Source of the DNA: Alphaproteobacteria bacterium
GTDB taxonomy: Bacteria; Pseudomonadota; Alphaproteobacteria; Micavibrionales; Micavibrionaceae
DNA length: 64,000 bases
Reading direction: 5' to 3'
NCBI GenBank assembly: GCA_016699735.1
Contig: CP065008.1
Coordinates: 2,046,001 to 2,110,000, forward strand
The notes beneath the pieces are model-generated. The model did no database searches and was not told the DNA's origin. It saw only the letters and a list, made by a program, of their open reading frames with translations. Every line of letters starts with the position of its first letter. The stretch's first letter is position 1. A program made the translations under genes and the position numbers. This document shows, one piece after another, positions 1 to 8,409 of this stretch.

Positions 1-391
1 GCGCCCTGATCCGCTCCACCATAGCATAAAACCCGTTCCGCCGATTAGGGCTCAGATGCTGCTCCAGCCCGATTTCGCGGAACAGCGCCAGCACATCCGT
101 ATCCGCGATTGCCTCCGCGCTCTTGTCCTGATACCCGGCCAGCAAAAGCGCGATGAGCCCCCGCACGATATGCGCGTCACTGTCGGCGGCGAAATGATAG
201 GTGCCGTCCTCCCGCCGCTCCGCGACAAGCCACACCCGCGAGGTGCAGCCCCGCACAAGGCTCGACTCGGTCTTGAGCGCCTCCTCCATATGCGGCAGGC
301 TTCGCCCGAGATCGATCAGATAGCGGTACCGCTCCTCCCAGTCGGAAAAGAGCGAAAAATTTTCAGCCAATTCAGTCAGTGTCGGCGACAT
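1..391 (-). CDS. sufE: SufE-family cysteine desulfurase sulfur acceptor (3' end cut by window)
   Basis: Partial gene: the start codon is at 389-391 and the reading frame stays open to base 1, giving about 130 residues with the C-terminal end outside the window. SufE takes persulfide sulfur from the SufS cysteine desulfurase and passes it to the SufBCD scaffold for Fe-S cluster assembly in the cytosol. The family core is visible: an N-terminal DWEERYRYLIDLGR helix, then the VRGCTSRVWL segment whose cysteine is the sulfur-accepting residue, then DSDAHIVRGLIALLL and a C-terminal LSPNRRNGFYAMVERI helix. It is divergent from clpX. No Suf neighbour is visible on this side. Confidence 0.9.
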   Translation of the reverse strand, partial: MSPTLTELAENFSLFSDWEERYRYLIDLGRSLPHMEEALKTESSLVRGCTSRVWLVAERREDGTYHFAADSDAHIVRGLIALLLAGYQDKSAEAIADTDVLALFREIGLEQHLSPNRRNGFYAMVERIRA

Positions 392-498
392 ATAGGTTAT
401 GTAAATAAGATTAACGGTCTGGTGATCTTTCTATCGTATTGTGGTAACAAGGCGCAACCTCTGTAATAGGGCAATTTGTCCGCAGGAGGACAGGGAAA

Positions 499-594
499 AT
501 GATCATCAGCGCACTTAAGGGCTTGCACAGCCTTCCCGCTCTTGGCAGATTGAGGGGAAAGTTGATTCACTCCAGACAGAAAGTCCGCACATGA
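499..594 (+). CDS. 31-residue leader ORF overlapping the clpX start
   Basis: A very strong ribosome-binding site (AGGAGG at 484-489) sits nine bases before ATG 499. The ORF begins MIISALKGLHS, is rich in basic residues (ten of 31 are K, R or H), and ends in TGA 592-594, which overlaps the clpX ATG at 591 as ATGA. clpX itself has no convincing ribosome-binding site directly before its ATG; the nearest purine run (AGGGGA, about 552-557) is more than 30 bases away. The arrangement suggests that clpX translation is coupled to this short ORF. I do not recognise the peptide. It could be a regulatory leader peptide or a chance ORF. Confidence 0.5.
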   Translation: MIISALKGLHSLPALGRLRGKLIHSRQKVRT

Positions 595-1886
595 CCGGTC
601 CAAGTTCAGGCGACTCCAAAAACACGCTCTATTGCTCCTTCTGCGGCAAAAGCCAGCACGAAGTGCGTAAGCTGATCGCAGGTCCGAACGTATTTATATG
701 TAATGAGTGCGTTGAACTCTGCATGGATATCATCCGTGAGGAAGACAAGACCCAGCTCGTTCGTCCCGGCGAGGGCATCCCGACCCCCGGCGAGATCAAG
801 GCTGTACTGGATGATTACGTCATCGGTCAGGAAGGCGCCAAGCGCGTCCTCTCCGTCGCCGTTCACAACCACTACAAACGCCTCGAACACGGCAGCAGCG
901 GCGCAGGCGACGTCGAACTCGCCAAATCCAATATTCTGCTTGTGGGTCCAACCGGATGCGGGAAAACGCTTCTGGCCCAGACCCTCGCCCGTATTCTTGA
1001 CGTCCCCTTTACGATGGCGGACGCCACCACCCTGACCGAAGCGGGTTATGTGGGCGAAGACGTGGAAAACATTGTGCTTAAACTCCTGCAGGCCTCGGAT
1101 TACAACGTCGAGCGCGCACAGAAGGGGATTGTGTACATCGACGAGATCGACAAGATCTCCCGCAAATCCGACAATCCCTCGATCACCCGCGACGTCTCGG
1201 GCGAAGGTGTGCAGCAGGCGCTCCTGAAGCTGATGGAGGGAACAGTGGCCTCCGTCCCTCCGCAGGGCGGACGCAAACACCCCCAGCAGGAATTTTTACA
1301 GGTCGATACCTCAAACATCCTCTTCATCTGCGGCGGCGCATTCTCAGGACTCGAAAAAGTCATCGCGGCCCGCGGGCGCGGCACGACCATCGGTTTCGGC
1401 GCGGATGTGAAGGGCGTCGATGAGCGCACGGCCGGCGAGATATTCAAAAATCTCGAACCCGAGGATTTGCTCAAATACGGCCTGATCCCGGAATTCGTCG
1501 GCCGTCTGCCGATCATCGCCACCCTTGAGGATCTCGACGAAGCCGCGCTGATGCAGATTCTGACCGAACCCAAGAACGCTCTGGTCAAACAGTACAAAAA
1601 ACTCTTCGAAATGGAAGGCGTGGAACTCACCTTTACGGACAGCTCACTCAAGGCCGTCTCCCGAAAGGCGATCGAGCGCAAAACCGGGGCACGCGGCTTG
1701 CGGTCGATCATAGAAAACCTTCTTCTGCACGCGATGTTCGAAATCCCCGACCGCGACGACGTCACCGAAGTCGTCGTCAACGAGGACACCGTGACGGAAA
1801 ACAAGCAGCCCGTTTATGTCATCGCCGAAAAAGCGAAGGAAAAATCCGGCGGTAAGAAGAAAGAAGTCGCTTCGGCCAAGAAGTAA
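591..1886 (+). CDS. clpX: ATP-dependent Clp protease ATP-binding subunit ClpX
   Basis: AAA+ unfoldase that recognises tagged substrates and threads them into the ClpP peptidase; cytosolic hexamer. At 431 residues it is normal length. The N-terminal zinc-binding domain has C15, C18, C37 and C40. Walker A is GPTGCGKT at 119-126 and Walker B is YIDEID. The pore loop GYVGED, the GGRKHP (RKH) loop and the ClpP-docking IGF loop (TIGFGAD) are all present, so it should dock to ClpP. The start is supported by the MTGPSSGDSKNTLYCSFCGK opening typical of alphaproteobacterial ClpX. Neighbours are unusual: clpP is not upstream and lon is not downstream. Its stop overlaps the next start (TAATG). Confidence 0.98.
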   Translation: MTGPSSGDSKNTLYCSFCGKSQHEVRKLIAGPNVFICNECVELCMDIIREEDKTQLVRPGEGIPTPGEIKAVLDDYVIGQEGAKRVLSVAVHNHYKRLEHGSSGAGDVELAKSNILLVGPTGCGKTLLAQTLARILDVPFTMADATTLTEAGYVGEDVENIVLKLLQASDYNVERAQKGIVYIDEIDKISRKSDNPSITRDVSGEGVQQALLKLMEGTVASVPPQGGRKHPQQEFLQVDTSNILFICGGAFSGLEKVIAARGRGTTIGFGADVKGVDERTAGEIFKNLEPEDLLKYGLIPEFVGRLPIIATLEDLDEAALMQILTEPKNALVKQYKKLFEMEGVELTFTDSSLKAVSRKAIERKTGARGLRSIIENLLLHAMFEIPDRDDVTEVVVNEDTVTENKQPVYVIAEKAKEKSGGKKKEVASAKK

Positions 1887-3502
1887 TGAATAAAAATAAT
1901 AAAATACTGATAGCGCAGCATTTTATTATATACATCATTTCGGCTGTAGTCCTACTGAGGCAATTCAGGCTCGCCATTCACCCAGACACTGCGTGGCTGA
2001 CGTCATGCGCCCATCGTTACTACGAGGGAATACCTCTCATAAATGGGTGTTATGACACAAACCCGCCACTCAGCACACTTATTTATGTTCCGTCGATTGC
2101 CCTAAGTGATCTAACCGCCATAAAAATCTACTACAGTGTTTATATTACGATATTCGCACTAATTATTTTAAGCACAGTTTTGACGTATCTGATCATCAAA
2201 AAAATGTCCTTCCTGAGCAAAGAAGAGCATCAAATTTTCGTGGTCGCATACATCACAGCAGTTGTGATATCCCCACAGTATGATTTTTCCCAGCGCGATC
2301 ATTTAATAGTGGTCACAGCCATTCCATTTTTTTTAACCCAAATATCAATTACCAAAAAAATTCCGATCAACTCACTACTAAGTCATCTATCGCTTGCATT
2401 CGGTACTCTTATGATAATGGTGAAGCCTCACTATGGCCTTCTTCCATCACTCCTGATTATCCATCGACTCATTACTCAAAAACGAATAGGCGTAATTTTT
2501 GATAGGGATTTCATCTATCTAAGTTCCGGCAGCTTGGTATACGCGGCCACTTTATTCATTTTTTTTCCCGATTTTATTATCACGATACTACCAGACATTC
2601 TGAATTATTACATCCCCTACAACAATGAAGATGGCGTAAAGTCTTTACTAACTCCCTACATTTTGCCCGTGTTGCTCTTAAGCGCAGCAGCGTTTACAGC
2701 TACGCATAAAAACAGAGAAAGGCAATATTTCTATGCATCCTGCTGGCTGGGCACTCTATGCGCTCTACTCGCCTTCCATATACAAGCCAAGGGATTTTAC
2801 TATCAGATAATTCCTGCCAAGACTTTTTTTCTGATTTCTTGTTCCTTGACAGTTTTCTCCTTCGCCAGGTGTTTGCTAAAGGATAAAGATAAACACCTTT
2901 TACTTACGCCTTTAGCATCCATATTAATAATCGCCATTCCCCTTTACAAATCATACAAATACAGTTCGCAATTCCCTACCCATGATTATTTCCTGAAGGC
3001 TCCCCTCACGCAGTTTATTAAGGCAGAATGCGGCACCCCATGTTCTTACTACATGACCTATCCGCATATGTCCCTGAATACGCAAACCAGTTTTTATATC
3101 GGAGATGCGTTCGCCAGCCGTTTTCCGGCATTCTGGTTTTTTCCAGCCATGGAGGCCCACTTGGGCGTATCTGAAGAGATAATAGAAACTAAGCAGTATA
3201 AAGAAAGGATCGAAGCAGACAAAGGTCGGTTCTCGGATTATGTGGTCGAGGATTTAAAGAAATACAGACCCAGACTCCTGATGGTCTACAAAGAAAAACC
3301 TGATCAGAAAGGTACAGTGTTTAATTATTTTGAATATTTTTCTACCAACTCTGATTTTATAAATATTATGGAAAAATATAAAAGAAGTGGCGAATTTAGT
3401 ACTGATCGGCAAGGGTATTTGAAAGGCACATCTTTTGACAACCCACTCATACTGCAATGGGATGTCTATATTCTAAAAGAAACAAACAACAATCCTCCAT
3501 AA
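1886..3502 (+). CDS. Multi-membrane GT-C-like glycosyltransferase, paralogue 1
   Basis: Integral membrane protein of 538 residues with about ten hydrophobic helices and a soluble C-terminal part. I recognise no named family with certainty; the layout resembles GT-C lipid-sugar-dependent transferases (acidic residue in the first periplasmic loop, PDTAWL near residue 31). Motifs shared with the genes at 3632 and 5706 are DTNPPLS after the first loop, RDHL, VKPHYG, a KGFYYQ loop, ASRFPAFWF, and DLKKYRPRLL near the C-terminus. The ATG overlaps the clpX stop (TAATG), so it may be translated by re-initiation from clpX; no clear ribosome-binding site is visible. Likely role is sugar transfer to a surface polymer with the neighbouring GtrA and GtrB (inference). 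Confidence 0.65.
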   Translation: MNKNNKILIAQHFIIYIISAVVLLRQFRLAIHPDTAWLTSCAHRYYEGIPLINGCYDTNPPLSTLIYVPSIALSDLTAIKIYYSVYITIFALIILSTVLTYLIIKKMSFLSKEEHQIFVVAYITAVVISPQYDFSQRDHLIVVTAIPFFLTQISITKKIPINSLLSHLSLAFGTLMIMVKPHYGLLPSLLIIHRLITQKRIGVIFDRDFIYLSSGSLVYAATLFIFFPDFIITILPDILNYYIPYNNEDGVKSLLTPYILPVLLLSAAAFTATHKNRERQYFYASCWLGTLCALLAFHIQAKGFYYQIIPAKTFFLISCSLTVFSFARCLLKDKDKHLLLTPLASILIIAIPLYKSYKYSSQFPTHDYFLKAPLTQFIKAECGTPCSYYMTYPHMSLNTQTSFYIGDAFASRFPAFWFFPAMEAHLGVSEEIIETKQYKERIEADKGRFSDYVVEDLKKYRPRLLMVYKEKPDQKGTVFNYFEYFSTNSDFINIMEKYKRSGEFSTDRQGYLKGTSFDNPLILQWDVYILKETNNNPP

Positions 3503-3572
3503 AAGTTATATTCATAGCGCACAGCATGGGAGTAACAAGTACGGCAGGTATATCAGAGTCCATCAATACATA

Positions 3573-3601
3573 TTGACCTGCAAAGCCAATAAACTGATAA
3601 A
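3573..3601 (+). promoter_or_regulatory. Possible sigma-70 promoter for the second GT-C-like gene
   Basis: TTGACC at 3573-3578 and GATAAA at 3596-3601 are separated by 17 bases, in an AT-rich 129-base gap between two paralogues. The downstream start at 3632 has a ribosome-binding site AGGAAG about eight bases upstream. Match quality is moderate, so this is a candidate only. Confidence 0.35.
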
Positions 3602-3631
3602 ATAAGAATACAAAATTAGGAAGTAATAAAA

Positions 3632-5224
3632 ATGTCTGTACGCTTGAAGCCCTCTATCGTCTGGGGGCTAGCATTTGTAATTCTGGCCCCGTGGCTTATC
3701 GTACAGGGACAGGCCATGCTCAACGGAAACGTATCATGGCTGTTGATTGCCGCAGAGCGGATGGCAACTGGCCAATCTCAATTTGAAACCATCTATGAAA
3801 CAAATCCTCCCCTAAGCATAATAATATATATCCCCCATATTTTATTTTCTTATCTATTCAGACTCGATATCCCGACCGGAGCAACTGCTCTGACATCAAT
3901 ATTAATAATCTTGAGTTCAATCACTACTCTCTCTATTCTAAAGAATTTCAATTTTCTAACTAAAAACGATCAAAATTCCTTATTTTTTGGCACGCTTTCT
4001 TCTATTACAATCATAACAGCAATTTATTTCATGGACCGTGAGCACCTGATGATGCTGGTCCTTATTCCGTTTATCCTCTGTCAGTTTGCGCTGACTTACG
4101 GCATTGCTGTTCCTAAGCGCCTTTTATGGCCAGTGTTAGCTCTGGCCTCAGTCATGCTTTTGGTAAAACCCCACTACGTCATACTGCCTGCCGTATTCTT
4201 TTGTCACCGGATGTACGTCCAGAGAAAGCTGAGTATTATATTCGATCCCGATTTTATTGCTCTGCTGACAGGCGGAGTCATATATGCGTTAGTTCTTGTT
4301 GTTTTTTATCAGGATTATTTAAATATTATATTGCCGGACGTACTGAATTATTACCTCCCGATGAAAGACAAGTACCAAACCTTGAGGTTTTTCAAAGCCC
4401 ATTTCAGTGCTTATATCGCCTTCTTGTGTCTCGAGTTATTCATGGAGGATTTGGAAAAACCAAAAAAGCGCCTAGTGATTTACCTCTACATCTGCGCCTT
4501 GCTTTCACTGATCCCTCTGCTTGTACAGTTAAAGGGTTTTTACAATCACCTCATGCCAGCCTTTGGATTCTTCGTCATGGGGTTGTCGCTGACAATCTCA
4601 TTCAGAGCAGAAAAATACATGAAAATTTGTCCACCGACTATCAGGAACGTCCTTCCTGTTTTGACCCTTTTACTATCTATACTGGTAATAAGACCTTCGT
4701 GGAACTACCCAAAAGGCACTGAAGTCAGCAATATGACACTCGCACGCTACCTTGATGAACAATGTTCCCAGCCATGCTCATTTTTTATCTTCCACGGAGA
4801 CATCGAAATAGTAAATCCTACGGCTCTCTACAAAAATTACACCCACGCATCACGTTTTCCAAGTTATTGGTTCATCCCGACACTGCTGCAGAGAGTGGAA
4901 AAAGCCGCAAAAGACAACAACAAATCTTCAAGTGAACACTTAAAAAAAGAAATAATCAGATTCTCTTCTTATGTAGAACAAGATTTAAAAAAATACAGAC
5001 CCTCTCTATTGCTGATAGGAACGAATATTGATGTTTTTGGTAACGGAAGGTTTTTTGACTACGTGACTTTTTTCTCTGTTAACAACAACTTCAAAAGGGA
5101 ATTTCAGGACAATTACTCAAAAACAGGAACCTTCGAGTTTGACCGCGCAGAATATTTTCGTGGCACAAGTTTAGCCCAAAGCTACAAGCTAAAATACGAT
5201 GTTTATGTTCGCAACACGAAATGA
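3632..5224 (+). CDS. Multi-membrane GT-C-like glycosyltransferase, paralogue 2
   Basis: 530-residue membrane protein, clear paralogue of the genes on either side. Shared marks: NVSWLL in the first loop, ETNPPLS near residue 59, DREHL, VKPHYVILP, a DPDFIALL segment, YLNIILPDVLNYY, LKGFYNHLMP, ASRFPSYWF and DLKKYRPSLL. It lacks the first-loop aspartate of paralogue 1 (N in NVSW), so if that residue is catalytic in the others this copy may have different activity. The start ATG 3632 follows AGGAAG and its own candidate promoter, so it can be expressed apart from clpX. It runs convergent with the GtrA gene, with only about 12 bases between the ends. Confidence 0.65.
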   Translation: MSVRLKPSIVWGLAFVILAPWLIVQGQAMLNGNVSWLLIAAERMATGQSQFETIYETNPPLSIIIYIPHILFSYLFRLDIPTGATALTSILIILSSITTLSILKNFNFLTKNDQNSLFFGTLSSITIITAIYFMDREHLMMLVLIPFILCQFALTYGIAVPKRLLWPVLALASVMLLVKPHYVILPAVFFCHRMYVQRKLSIIFDPDFIALLTGGVIYALVLVVFYQDYLNIILPDVLNYYLPMKDKYQTLRFFKAHFSAYIAFLCLELFMEDLEKPKKRLVIYLYICALLSLIPLLVQLKGFYNHLMPAFGFFVMGLSLTISFRAEKYMKICPPTIRNVLPVLTLLLSILVIRPSWNYPKGTEVSNMTLARYLDEQCSQPCSFFIFHGDIEIVNPTALYKNYTHASRFPSYWFIPTLLQRVEKAAKDNNKSSSEHLKKEIIRFSSYVEQDLKKYRPSLLLIGTNIDVFGNGRFFDYVTFFSVNNNFKREFQDNYSKTGTFEFDRAEYFRGTSLAQSYKLKYDVYVRNTK

Positions 5225-5236
5225 ATTCTTACCCCC

Positions 5237-5662
5237 TCACGTCTTATCTTTAAACACAAAAATCCAGGAGCCGAAGTAATTCCAGATAAGCGCAATACCA
5301 CTCGCAAAGACCTTTCCCCACAAATGAGGGTATAAGGAAAGCGAAATGACAGGAGAGGCAACGACTACAAAAAGATGAAGGGCAACCGAACTAATCATCA
5401 GACCAACTACACTGACCATAAAAAAAACAGTAAACTTTTTATAAAGTGGACCTTCTGTCTTTTTATCAAAGGTCCATAAGAAGTTCAGAAGAAAACTATT
5501 GGCGTTAGCGAATAAAAACCCGAAACAGTGTGCCAGAAGATAATGTAAACCTAACCCATAAAAAAAAATAGAAAATATGAGAATATCAAGGCCCGTATTA
5601 AGCACCCCGACACAGGCAAAACGCATAAATCTTTTATAGTGACTTTGAAGGAGTTTCAGCAT
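5237..5662 (-). CDS. gtrA: GtrA-like membrane protein (polyprenyl-phosphate sugar flippase family)
   Basis: Small protein of 141 residues with four hydrophobic helices, matching the GtrA family: an opening FMRFACVGVLNTGLD, a LLAHCFGFLFANANSFLLNFLWTF core and an ending ALIWNYFGSWIFVFKDK. GtrA proteins are thought to move lipid-linked sugars across the inner membrane. ATG 5662 is chosen because AGGA lies eight bases upstream; ATG 5668 and a further upstream start at 5701 are also possible. It lies on the opposite strand inside the island, between paralogues 2 and 3, and is divergent from paralogue 3, so the two may share the 44-base gap for control. Confidence 0.85.
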   Translation of the reverse strand: MLKLLQSHYKRFMRFACVGVLNTGLDILIFSIFFYGLGLHYLLAHCFGFLFANANSFLLNFLWTFDKKTEGPLYKKFTVFFMVSVVGLMISSVALHLFVVVASPVISLSLYPHLWGKVFASGIALIWNYFGSWIFVFKDKT

Positions 5663-5705
5663 AATCATTATCCTACAACAACTAAGGTAAAATGAAGGCA
5701 AAGAA

Positions 5706-7325
5706 TTGTTACATCAAGAAAAAACAAGGCTCCTTCTCCCGTTACCCGCTCTGTTGATCGCAGGAGCGGTATATTTCACAGTATGGGCAAAACTATACCT
5801 TGATCTATATCTGACCACGGACTTCGGTTGGCTCTTGATTTGCCTTGAGAGATTTTTATCCGGCGGCACCTACACTGAGGATTTTTACGAAACCAACCCC
5901 CCCCTGAGCTTCCTTATCTACTACCCTGCCTACATCTTACATAAAGTCGCAGGAGTCTTCCCGACCCACGCGATATTTTCACTGTTTTGTAGTGCGGCAG
6001 CACTGATCGCATTTATAATATGGAAATATTTAGATTCGTACGGATTCACCGGCTCCATGAAAATTGGACTTTTCGGCGCTTACTTATTTTCGGGAACATG
6101 GATCATATCAACCGGATTTGGACACAAGGACCATCTTGTATTCCTTTTATTACTCCCTTACATCCTGATGCAAATAGGAATTATCAGCCGCAAACCAACG
6201 TCAAGGACATTAATGACAACATCCTCCCTGCTGGGAGCCTCGGCCATTTGCATAAAGCCACATTATATTTTAATTCCTGCATTTTTTTATGTTTACAGGT
6301 TCTATTCTGAACGTTCTCTAGCCAAGCTAATATTAACATCTGACTTATGGATATTTGTTTCCGTAGGCGCTGCCTACCTACTTTCAATCTACGTGTTTTT
6401 CCCTGATTATATAAATACTGTTTTCCCGGAGGTGCTGGAACTATACACCATAGACGTCCCAATGCCTGTCATTGACCTTCTCAAATTTCTGTCGCTCTCG
6501 GCCTGTGCTTTTATCGTCATGCTTTTTGTGTACGAAACCGAGGAAACCAAATACTTGAAAGCCTCGGTATACTCGTTGATTGGCCTAAGCCTTCTCTGCG
6601 CGATCGCATACTTTGTGCAAAACAAGGGTTTTTTTTACCAAAGCGCCCCCTTCCTAGCCTTCGCAGCCATGTCCTTTATCCTGTCACTGTTTGGATTAAT
6701 CTACCAATCCTGTAGGCTTGCCGATATAGCAATTCTTGTCCCTTGTCTCCTGTTATTGATATTCACCAAAACCTATATGACAGGACACCCTCCGGGCTAT
6801 GTTTCTTCTCAGGATTTCAGAGAGATGCCCTATCATCAAAAATTGAAGGCATATGCGTCGAATGGCGTATACATGGACCTTGAAATGAAGTCTTCAGCCC
6901 TCTCAATTCCTTTCTACTTGAATATTCAAAACGCCTCCCGCTTTGGACAAATCTGGCCTATACTCGGACTCAAATTTAAGTTTGAGGCAAGCCTGAAGGA
7001 ACAGGAAAAAGATGCTTTGCGAAAAAGACTGAACCATTACATTGATATGATCGCCGCTGACATTACGAAAAACTCCCCCGCAGTGATCTCCATACCAAGG
7101 TATATCGAAGCAGGAAACCCCTTGCCGACCAAGGCATACTTTAATTTTTTCATGAAGAACCAAAATTTTTCCAAGAGTATGGAAAAATACCAATTCTCTG
7201 AAACTTACACGTTCAATAAAAACCTTTACATCAGAGGAGCAAAAAAGAACATGGAAGAAGAAAACCAAACTGTTGACCTGTACGTACTGATAGATGACGA
7301 CAAAGCCGAAAAAAAAGACGAATAA
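5706..7325 (+). CDS. Multi-membrane GT-C-like glycosyltransferase, paralogue 3
   Basis: 539-residue membrane protein, third member of the set. Shared marks: TTDFGWLL in the first loop, ETNPPLS near residue 62, KDHLVFLLLLPYI, IKPHYILIP, FPDYINTVFPEVLELY, NKGFFYQ, NASRFG. The C-terminal LKKYRP motif of the other copies is not conserved (TKNSPAVISI), so this is the most divergent copy. It starts at TTG 5706; AAGG is seven bases upstream, and the nearby ATG at 5692 is in another frame. Its end overlaps the GtrB-like gene by 32 bases, which ties these two together in translation. The C-terminus is rich in lysine and aspartate. Confidence 0.65.
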   Translation: MLHQEKTRLLLPLPALLIAGAVYFTVWAKLYLDLYLTTDFGWLLICLERFLSGGTYTEDFYETNPPLSFLIYYPAYILHKVAGVFPTHAIFSLFCSAAALIAFIIWKYLDSYGFTGSMKIGLFGAYLFSGTWIISTGFGHKDHLVFLLLLPYILMQIGIISRKPTSRTLMTTSSLLGASAICIKPHYILIPAFFYVYRFYSERSLAKLILTSDLWIFVSVGAAYLLSIYVFFPDYINTVFPEVLELYTIDVPMPVIDLLKFLSLSACAFIVMLFVYETEETKYLKASVYSLIGLSLLCAIAYFVQNKGFFYQSAPFLAFAAMSFILSLFGLIYQSCRLADIAILVPCLLLLIFTKTYMTGHPPGYVSSQDFREMPYHQKLKAYASNGVYMDLEMKSSALSIPFYLNIQNASRFGQIWPILGLKFKFEASLKEQEKDALRKRLNHYIDMIAADITKNSPAVISIPRYIEAGNPLPTKAYFNFFMKNQNFSKSMEKYQFSETYTFNKNLYIRGAKKNMEEENQTVDLYVLIDDDKAEKKDE

Positions 7326-8247
7326 AGAACTCATCTCGATAATCATCCCCTGCTACAACGAGCAGGAGGTTATCCGCCTGTGCCATGAGCGTGTGACCAG
7401 CGCCCTTGCGCCCCTGCCCTACGATCTGGAGATCATCTATATTAACGATGGCAGCCGTGACAACACCTATGAAATCCTCAAGGAAATCAACGCCTCCGAC
7501 AAGCGTGCGCGTGTTTTGAACCTCTCGCGCAACTTTGGAAAAGAGGCGGCAATGACCGCGGGAATCGACGCCGCAAGAGGCGATGCCTTGATCATCCTTG
7601 ACGCGGACCTTCAGGATCCTCCCGAACTTATTCCGGAATTGATCAGGATATGGAAGGAGGAAGGAGCCGATGTGGTCTATGGCCAGAGAGTCGAGCGCGA
7701 GGGCGAAACCTGGTTCAAAAAAGCCACGGCCAGCGGTTTCTATAAACTGATGAACAATATCAGCGCCATGGAACTCCCCCGCAACACGGGCGATTTCAGG
7801 ATCATGAACCGAAGGGCTGTTGAAGCGCTTAAGCAACTTCGTGAACATCACCGTTTCATGAAGGGATTGTTCGCCTGGATCGGCTACAAGCAGGTCGCTC
7901 TGCAATACAATCGCCACCCCAGAGCGGCGGGAACGACAAAATGGAATTACTGGAAGTTGAGCAATTTCGCCATGGAAGGCATTACGAGCTTTAGCATCGT
8001 ACCGCTCAGGATCGCAACGTTCGCAGGTTTTTTGATCTCACTTATGGCTTTTGGCTATGGTTCCTTTATTCTCTTGAAAACCCTGATGTTCGGCCGCGAT
8101 CTTCCGGGCTATACCTCGCTGATGGTCATGATTACCTTCCTCAGCGGCATCCAACTTTTGACGATCGGAATACTCGGCGAATATATCGGCCGGATATTTG
8201 GGGAAACCAAGAACCGCCCTCTGTATTTCATAGAGGAAGAATTATAG
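7294..8247 (+). CDS. gtrB: GtrB-like polyprenyl-phosphate glycosyltransferase (GT2 family)
   Basis: 317-residue GT2 enzyme expected to transfer a hexose from a nucleotide sugar to undecaprenyl phosphate on the cytoplasmic face. The N-terminal GT-A domain opens with ISIIIPCYNEQE; NDGSRDNT follows; DAD at 103-105 in ILDADLQDPPE is the metal-binding motif; TGDFRIM and RFMKGLFAWIGY fit the acceptor region. Two membrane helices lie near 240-262 and 275-297, ending in GILGEYIGRIF, as in GtrB/DPM1-type proteins. It overlaps the preceding paralogue by 32 bases. Base composition is closer to the chromosome than to the three paralogues, so it may be an older resident or of different origin. Confidence 0.92.
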   Translation: MTTKPKKKTNKELISIIIPCYNEQEVIRLCHERVTSALAPLPYDLEIIYINDGSRDNTYEILKEINASDKRARVLNLSRNFGKEAAMTAGIDAARGDALIILDADLQDPPELIPELIRIWKEEGADVVYGQRVEREGETWFKKATASGFYKLMNNISAMELPRNTGDFRIMNRRAVEALKQLREHHRFMKGLFAWIGYKQVALQYNRHPRAAGTTKWNYWKLSNFAMEGITSFSIVPLRIATFAGFLISLMAFGYGSFILLKTLMFGRDLPGYTSLMVMITFLSGIQLLTIGILGEYIGRIFGETKNRPLYFIEEEL

Positions 8248-8409
8248 GAAGAACCTGAAATAAATAGAATTTCCGCACTGCAACACGTTGCTTTCTTCCC
8301 CTTTTGCCGTGCTTCGGGTTAAGATAAAAGATGTAGTGTGTGGGTCTAATGCCCTTCCTGCGTAAAGTTTTTGGTGACCACCTCTGGAAAAGCAAGGACA
8401 GCAACGCCC

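Larger units (their letters stand above)
1886..8247 (+). other. AT-rich surface-glycosylation island (three GT-C-like paralogues, GtrA, GtrB)
   Basis: A block of five genes placed directly behind clpX. Three are paralogous integral-membrane proteins of about 530-540 residues; one is GtrA-like (opposite strand) and one GtrB-like. This is the composition of the known Gtr serotype-conversion clusters, in which GtrB loads a sugar onto undecaprenyl phosphate, GtrA is thought to flip it, and a GtrC-type membrane transferase adds it to a surface glycan. The three paralogues and gtrA are visibly more AT-rich than flanking genes; gtrB is closer to the genome average. Function and horizontal origin are inferred from composition and gene content. 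Confidence 0.6.

Noticed and set aside
397..603. Minus-strand ORF across the sufE-clpX gap
   Set aside because: No start site and no protein features; the plus strand has the better explained leader ORF.
1886..8247. The AT-rich island as a prophage or transposon
   Set aside because: No integrase, transposase, phage structural gene, terminal repeat or tRNA end is visible; it is only a gene cluster with different composition.
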